64,000 nt of DNA from Lingula anatina. Its lineage: Eukaryota; Brachiopoda; Lingulata; Lingulida; Lingulidae. Where the stretch lies: contig NW_019775081.1 of assembly GCF_001039355.2 (NCBI RefSeq), positions 274,764 through 338,763 on the forward strand, in the 5' to 3' direction. Positions 58,105-64,000 of this stretch are shown piece after piece. The notes below the pieces were generated by a model that saw only the letters and a program-made list of their open reading frames with translations, made no database searches and had not been told where the DNA came from. A program made the position numbers and the translations under genes. Each line of letters begins with the position of its first letter. The stretch's first letter is position 1.

Positions 58105-58445
58105 CACTGTTTAGCTCTATTTAACACTATTTAACTTAACAAAAATTATTATTAGGAATTACGGACTACAAACCAAGACAATCCGTACATGAACTGAAAC
58201 ATTAATTTATAAATTAACCTAGATGAGTTCTCAAAATGAAACCAGTTTAAATCCACCAGAGCGTCCATTTTGTCACTGTTTAGCTCTATTTAACACTATT
58301 TAACTTAACAAAAATTATTATTAGGAATTACGGACTACAAACCAAGACATTCCGTACATGAACTGAAACATTAATTTATAAATTAACCTAGATGAGTTCT
58401 CAAAATGAAACCAGTTTAAATCCACCAGAGCGTCCATTTTGTCAT
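58105..58445. repeat. Tandem duplication, 169 bp x 2, nearly identical
   Basis: CACTGTTTAGCTCTATTTAA starts at 58105 and again at 58274. Both copies end GAGCGTCCATTTTGTCA. Only one or two substitutions were seen (CCAAGACAATCC versus CCAAGACATTCC), so it is either recent or an assembly duplication. Confidence 0.9.
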
Positions 58446-59487
58446 TCTGTACTGCTTGGTGAGATCAGATATTCAAACCTACGAATATATATATATATAT
58501 ATATATATATATTACACTGTGTGTGGCAGACAGTAAATTAAATAAATTCAATTAAAGCATATAGCTCTTTCCTCTATAGACCTATATTTCAGCGGTTGAC
58601 ACAGATTCAACCGACGTTTATAAGTCTCTTGCATTGACATTCATAGCCAGATCTCTCGATCAACATTCTCTCGGAGTTTTAATAATGAACAAATTACCGT
58701 CCCTTCCCCAAGTTTATAATTATTATGTTTCAAGATCTGATGGTCAATAAAATACATACATACATACATACATACATACATACATAGAGAATAAATAAAT
58801 GTCCATACCCTAATTTATAATTATGAAGTTTCAAGATCTGATGATCAATTATATATAACTCAATGTCGCACCACGTTGATAGATAGATAGATAGACAGAT
58901 GAAAAAGATATTTTAATTGTGATTGTGAATTTTGAGCAAAAGCAATACATCGAAAGAAACATATTTTCGCAATATCAGCAAGTGAAGCAGTCAAGATGTT
59001 GTTCTTTCAAATATTGCAAAAAGTACCTAATGCCGACATAATTTCGAAGACTATATCAAAACAACCAGAGATGCTTTAACGTGGCGAGCTTTAAAATCAT
59101 GCACACTATTTTAGCTACTGTATGTGTAACCTGCGGGGATACCAGTATGTTCAGCTTAACATCCACAGCAAAGTGAAGTGCCGCTAGTATGTCTACCATG
59201 CGGGAACCTGCGGGTTATTCATGCTGCCTGTCGCGGTAACCGAGGAAATGACATTGTCACACATGCGGTGTTTGATTTCTCTTGACAAAAGTACCCTGCT
59301 CCTTCCCCGTAGGATAATAATCGTGTCTTATTTTCTGCCAGCATAAGAGTCAACCCCTAGCCTGCTGAGATAAAGGTCGAAGCTGAGCATGATCGCAGTT
59401 AAGGGATCGTCCAAGCGTAAATTGACCGACATTGCGCGGTGGCTTCAATCCACTTATATCACTCTACTCTGATTAAAACTTAATTAA

Positions 59488-59863
59488 AGATGCATACAAA
59501 GTCAATTTTTTGTCACAAAAACCAACCAAATGCCAACATATAGTTTGAAGTAGTATAACTAAGAGAATTACCAAAAGGCATTGTTTAATTTTACCCGAAA
59601 ATGATGTTTGCATGGATTTTTCTGCTAGCAATCTATGCTGTATGTCAATGGGGCAGAAAAGTAGGTCACAAAAGTAGGTTAAATTTCTGACCAAAAATTT
59701 AAAAAAGGAGCAGTCTAAAGCTCTTTTATGGCTGATCGAGTGCTCTATTCAGTTTATCCCTTGGCATGTCGAATTTATTTGAGTTGTATAAGAAACTAGT
59801 AGAAGTGGTTTCCATGTGTTACTGGGAATCCACACTCCACCGATGCTCGGTTCGTATGTACCT
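59488..59863. mobile_element. TTAA-type MITE, copy 2 (376 bp), absent from the sister repeat
   Basis: Flanked by TTAA on both sides (59484-59487 and 59864-59867). The empty site in the sister copy is a single TTAA at 61531-61534. The ends AGATGCATAC and GTATGTACCT match as inverted repeats at 8 of 10. TTAA duplication is known for piggyBac-type and Kolobok elements. A diverged relative lies at 38943-39294. Confidence 0.93.
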
Positions 59864-60088
59864 TTAAACGCCCTCTCCATTCCAAGGAGCATCTAACGAT
59901 GGGAATAAACTTACTCAGCCATTAGATATTACTATCTATGAAAATAGCTCGGCGCGATTTTTATTTCGATGACGTTTTTCAGTCCAAACAATTTAAATGT
60001 ACCTAATTATCAATCAGCTGACACGTAAAACAGACTACTCGTAAAACATGAAAAGTTTATATCACTGATTTTTGTGTCATCGTGTCAG

Positions 60089-60494
60089 CTGGGAAGTGGA
60101 CGGTATACATCGCCTATCGAATTTTGCAAACCATCACCCAAGGATTCCTAACAGATAAATACGACACAAGGTACGCTTCAGACAAACTTTTATTTTATAT
60201 AACATTATTCAACAGATATAAAGACGCAGAAAGTAATTGAACTGTTTGTTACTTACCAACCAGGTGGAACGATGAAAAACATTTATGTTTTTGTGATTTC
60301 AGAATTACTAGAGCATTGTTCTGTGTGCTCCAGTGCTCATTGTACGTTCACTGTGTCACACAGGGGTGTCCTTTCTCATCCGTAGAAAGCGGGGGTGGGT
60401 GGAATTTCGTATTTCGTTTGAGTGGAATATGGACAGGGCTAGTAGAAAACTTCATCAGATTTAAACAACATCATGCATGTGTTGGGAGAACAGA
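60089..60494 (+). CDS. Orphan gene, duplicate copy of two internal exons
   Basis: Exons 60089-60170 and 60303-60494 correspond to 61756-61837 and 61970-62155. The frame is open and the splice sites are intact (CGTGTCAG; ACACAAG|GTACGC; TTTCAG; ACAGA|GTAAGT). Differences from the other copy are conservative: Lys for Asn in FLTDKYDTR, and two extra residues (Trp-Thr) from a 6-base in-frame indel in exon b. No following exon is found before the N at 60643. It is either half of a recent duplication or the alternate haplotype of the same gene. Confidence 0.6.
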
Positions 60495-60644
60495 GTAAGT
60501 GCCATTAGTATGACGCTTGGGTACCTTATTGTAACATTAAAGGTAAAGGAGGCTATATTGTGAAATACTCTTTACAACAAATCATTGTCTTCACTGGTGA
60601 AAAGAATTGTCTACTAAGACAATGACTTATGTAAATTAATTTNT

Positions 60645-62301
60645 ACAGATTCAACCGACGTTTATAAGTCTCTTGCATTGACATTCATAGCCAGATCTCT
60701 CGATCAACATTCTCTCGGAGTTTTAATAATGAACAAATTACCGTCCCTTCCCCAAGTTTATAATTATTATATTTCAAGATCTGATGGTCAATAAAATACA
60801 TACATACATACATACATACATACATACATACATACATAGAGAATAAATAAATGTCCATACCCTAATTTATAATTGTGAAGTTTCAAGATCTGATGATCAA
60901 TTATATATAACTCACGTCGCACCACGTTGATAGATAGATAGACAGATAAAAAAGATATTTTAATTGTGGTTGTGAATTTTGAGCAAAAGCAATACATCGA
61001 AAGAAACATATTTTCGCAATATCAGCAAGTGAAGCAGTCAAGATGTTGTTCTTTCAAATATTGCAAAAAGTACCTAATGCCGACATAATTTCGAAGACTA
61101 TATCAAAACAACCAGAGATGCTTTAACGTGGCGAGCTTTAAAATCATGCACACTATTTTAGCTACTGTATGTGTAACCTGCGGGGATACCAGTATGTTCA
61201 GCTTAACATCGACAGCAAAGTGAAGTGCCGCTAGTATGTCTACCATGCGGGAGCCTGCGGGTTATTCATGCTGCCTGTCGCGGTAACCGAGGAAATGACA
61301 TTGTCACACATGCGGTGTTTGATTTCTCTTGACAAAAGTACCCTGCTCCTTCCCCGTAGGATAATAATCGTGTCTTATTTTCTGCCAGCAAAAGAGTCAA
61401 CTCCTAGCCTGCTGAGATAAAGGTCGAAGCTGAGCATGATCGCAGTTAAGGGATCGTCCAAGCGTAAATTGACCGACATTGCGCGGTGGCTTCAATCCAC
61501 TTATATCACTCTACTCTGATTAAAACTTAATTAAACGCCCTCTCCATTCCAAGGAGCATCTAACGATGGGAATAAACTTACTCAGCCATTAGATATTACT
61601 ATCTATGAAAACAGCTCGGCGCGATTTTTATTTCGATGACGTTTTTCAGTCCAAACAATTTAAATGGACCTAATTATCAATCAGCTGACACGTAAAACAG
61701 ACTACTCGTAAAACATGAAAAGTTTATATCACTGATTTTTGTGTCATCGTGTCAGCTGGGAAGTGGACGGTATACATCGCCTATCGAATTTTGCAAACCA
61801 TCACCCAAGGATTCCTAACAGATAATTACGACACAAGGTACGCTTCAGACAAACTTTTATTTTACATAACATTATTCAACAGATATAAAGACGCAGAAAG
61901 TATTTGAACTGTTTGTTACTTACCAACCAGGTGGAACGATGAAAAACATTTATGTTTTTGTGATTTCAGAATTACTAGAGCATTGTTCTGTGTGCTCCAG
62001 TGCTCATTGTACGTTCACTGTGTCACACAGGGGTGTCCTTTCTCATCCGTAGAAAGCGGGGGTGGGTGGAATTTCGTATTTCGTTTGAGTGGAATAGGGC
62101 TAGTAGAAAACTTCATCAGATTTAAACAACACCATGCATGTGTTGGGAGAACAGAGTAAGTGCCATTAGTATGACGCTCGGGTACCTTATTGTAACATTA
62201 AAGGTAAAGGAGGCTATATTGTGAAATACTCTTTACAACAAATCATTGTCTTCACTGGTGAAAAGAATTGTCTACTAAGACAATGACTTATGTAAATTAA
62301 T
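60645..62301 (+). repeat. Large direct repeat, copy 2 (1657 bp), empty-site allele
   Basis: The counterpart of 58601-60642, starting two bases after a single N. It lacks the TTAA element and continues directly into the remaining orphan-gene exons at 62403 and beyond. Confidence 0.92.
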
Positions 62302-63194
62302 GTACTTATATAGTTCAGTATTTACAACTCAGATGGAGAGTGGTATGTGTAACTGAACAAATTATATATCGAAGTACAGTTGTAGCATATTTACTTTTGC
62401 AGCAACCAGGCCATAGTTGAATTTGGACGGGATGCAGTGAAATATTTTGGCGACCACTTTGGAATAAATATGTCTGCTTTGACCGATTCTGATATACTAC
62501 ATGGACGTGTCCTATTAGAGGGGGGAAGGATGGTGTTTCACCCCTACCACCTCAATCCAGTTGCAAAATGCAGTCTTGTTAATGGTAAGAACTGATTTAT
62601 AATTTGATAAGGCAAGTCTGGTGAAAGACTTTTTCTGTTGCTTTCAAACTAATGTATCATATTTCGTAATCCGATTCTACTAAGATTTCATAGCAATGTG
62701 CAAAGCATACTTTTTACCAATTTTATGTTATTCTGAGTAAGTTCGAGCGGATCATGAGTTTTGTATTACGGCGTTTTATTTCCGAGGTCCTGCCTCATGT
62801 GGTACATCTTTTATTAGTCAGAGGCATACTGTATAATGCAGCCAATGTACAATATAAGATATCGAGCCATGAAGACCTCCGTTACTTGTGTTTGAGGTCC
62901 AAACATCTTTAAATGAGTAAAGTCTTAGTAGTGGACAGAGCATCTGGGGTGGAAGTTGAAATATATTTATGTCGTTTAAGTGGATTTAATGATTATTTGA
63001 CAATTTGTTACATTAAAGACAAGAAGGGTAGAGGGTTCGTTTCTAACGTGGGCTGGGTGATTGAGGTCATTAACAACATTCAGGTTAACGGAACTGGGTA
63101 TACAGGAACGCTTGATGAAACCAATTCAATATTTTATGGGGAATACATAATCGGGGTAAGTGACATTGCATACAAGCTGTCTTCAAAGTCCTAA
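61756..63194 (+). CDS. Orphan multi-exon gene, 3' part (unrecognised family)
   Basis: Four consecutive exons join in phase: 61756-61837, 61970-62155, 62403-62584, and about 62923 (or 62929) to 63194 with a TAA stop. The readable product is about 240 aa; the start exon is not settled. Stretches include GKWTVYIAYRILQTITQGFL, LFCVLQCSLYVHCVTQGCPF (cysteine-rich), FIRFKQHHACVGRTDNQAIV, FGRDAVKYFGDHFG, MVFHPYHLNPVAKCSLV and GFVSNVGWVIEVINNI. No domain is recognised and no membrane segment is obvious in the last two exons. The last acceptor has a weak pyrimidine tract. A related exon at 54944-55041 and the duplicate exons at 60089-60494 show a local family. The coding character is supported by frame retention over indels and by phase agreement at every junction. 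Confidence 0.65.
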
Positions 63195-64000
63195 GTCATA
63201 TTATAATTTATTCATTTGATTTGAGTTCGTATCAGTGGTTAAAGTTTTGTAGATTAAAATTTCAAGATACCTAGACCAAAATGTGTTTGTGGTCTAAGTT
63301 GATACAAATTGCTTTAGTCCAAGCTAAATTTTTGGAACCTAGAATTTTATGATTTTTTCTGTTCTTAATAAGTGTATTCTCATAGGGGTCCTCTTCAGCA
63401 TGGTAATCAGCTTATGTTGGTCAACTGAAACTATGCAGAGCTAGATATCGCCAATTCTCGTTGAAATATACAGACAAAAATTCTGTCCCAACCCTGATTT
63501 GACCCATGTACTTTTTCATAAATGATCATCGCGCAGGTGCAAATTGTTACAAATACTGTTTTTATATTCAATTTATCATATCTTACTTAACAAATGGTAC
63601 AGATAAGACAAAATATGCACTAGAAATAAAATACTAATACCTTTACTGCATGGAATCATTTCAATGCATTTTGATAAATCTATAGTAGTTGCCAACTCTT
63701 TTCACTAAAAATGGATAAAATCATTAATTCATTTCCTTTTGAAACACAATTTTTAGCGCCCTACAGAATTTTAAGTACAGCGTGACTCGTTTATCTAGAT
63801 GTCAACACTTTTTGCAGCAAGTGATATTATTTTAAAACATTGAATAAGATAGCCTCCGAATTAAAGGACGAAATGCATATCATTGCTAAACATAACCTTT
63901 TTTTTTTTCGTGATACATTTCGTGAAATATTGAGTTAAATTTTAGTCGATTTTGAACTAAGCACAAATTTTAGATGTTATATTGGTCTTCATCCCCTGTG
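63195..64000. other. 3' flank of the orphan gene, nothing further seen
   Basis: AT-rich sequence without a credible exon or inverted-repeat element. AATAAA-type words (about 63625) could serve polyadenylation. Confidence 0.5.

Larger units (their letters stand above)
55176..58600. other. Gene-free stretch with a 1.29 kb inverted-repeat element
   Basis: Contains the element at 56605-57894, a 169-bp tandem duplication at 58105-58445 and a TA microsatellite at 58485-58512. A possible first exon of the orphan gene ends at about 56041 (ATGTCGAG|GTAGGT). Nothing else coding was supported. Confidence 0.5.
58601..60642 (+). repeat. Large direct repeat, copy 1 (2042 bp), containing a TTAA insertion
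   Basis: Starts ACAGATTCAACCGACG and ends GACTTATGTAAATTAATT just before the N at 60643. It aligns nearly base for base with 60645-62301, apart from the 376-bp insertion (59488-59863), microsatellite length (CATA units at about 58751-58785) and a handful of small differences. It holds two exon copies of the orphan gene. Confidence 0.92.

Noticed and set aside
60089-60494. A clean second gene copy
   Set aside because: The surrounding 2 kb repeat, single N and allele-like differences make an assembly duplicate at least as likely, so it is listed with reduced confidence.

Overview
This is a 64 kb window of AT-rich metazoan nuclear DNA. GT-AG introns, long gene-poor stretches, many microsatellites and a dense load of small inverted-repeat transposons (MITEs) all point to a marine invertebrate. 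The gene content (apolipoprotein-L-like genes, a CYP2-clan P450, an expanded carboxylesterase) would fit a mollusc or another lophotrochozoan, or a non-vertebrate deuterostome. The sequence alone does not settle which.

Layout. (1) 0-9 kb has no convincing gene. It is a mosaic of inverted-repeat elements and repeats. (2) 9-20 kb is a tandem apolipoprotein-L-like cluster: two intact two-exon genes (9071-11097 and 18541-19768) and a broken exon-1 copy (16398-16480), all inside recognisably duplicated flanks. (3) 20-24 kb is repeats and MITEs. (4) 24-28.7 kb holds SLC35C1 (GDP-fucose transporter) on the minus strand, with one coding exon and a probable 5'UTR exon. (5) 29.2-35.0 kb holds PIGA on the plus strand. 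All 12 coding exons can be joined in phase (455 aa). It is head-to-head with SLC35C1. (6) 35.3-40.0 kb holds a small secreted EF-hand gene on the minus strand, convergent with PIGA. (7) 41.7-52.9 kb holds a complete 8-exon CYP2-clan cytochrome P450 on the minus strand (500 aa). Its fifth intron contains a complete 3-exon carboxylesterase-like gene on the opposite strand (604 aa), plus a relic of a second esterase copy. Its last intron contains an entire degenerate Tc1/mariner element. (8) 53-64 kb holds an unrecognised multi-exon gene family. A roughly 2 kb block is present twice, head to tail, with a single N at the join. One copy carries a TTAA-flanked insertion that the other lacks, which looks like two haplotypes assembled side by side. 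A related exon lies at 54944-55041.

How the genes relate: PIGA (ER, first step of GPI-anchor synthesis) and SLC35C1 (Golgi GDP-fucose import) share a short intergenic region and both serve glycoconjugate assembly. The P450 and nested esterase are both detoxification-type families. No operon, CRISPR array, prophage or convincing intact RNA gene was seen. The most distinctive observations are the nested esterase with a substituted catalytic acid, the orphan gene with its filled and empty insertion site, the PIGA micro-exon, and several MITE families whose ends and target-site duplications can be read directly.
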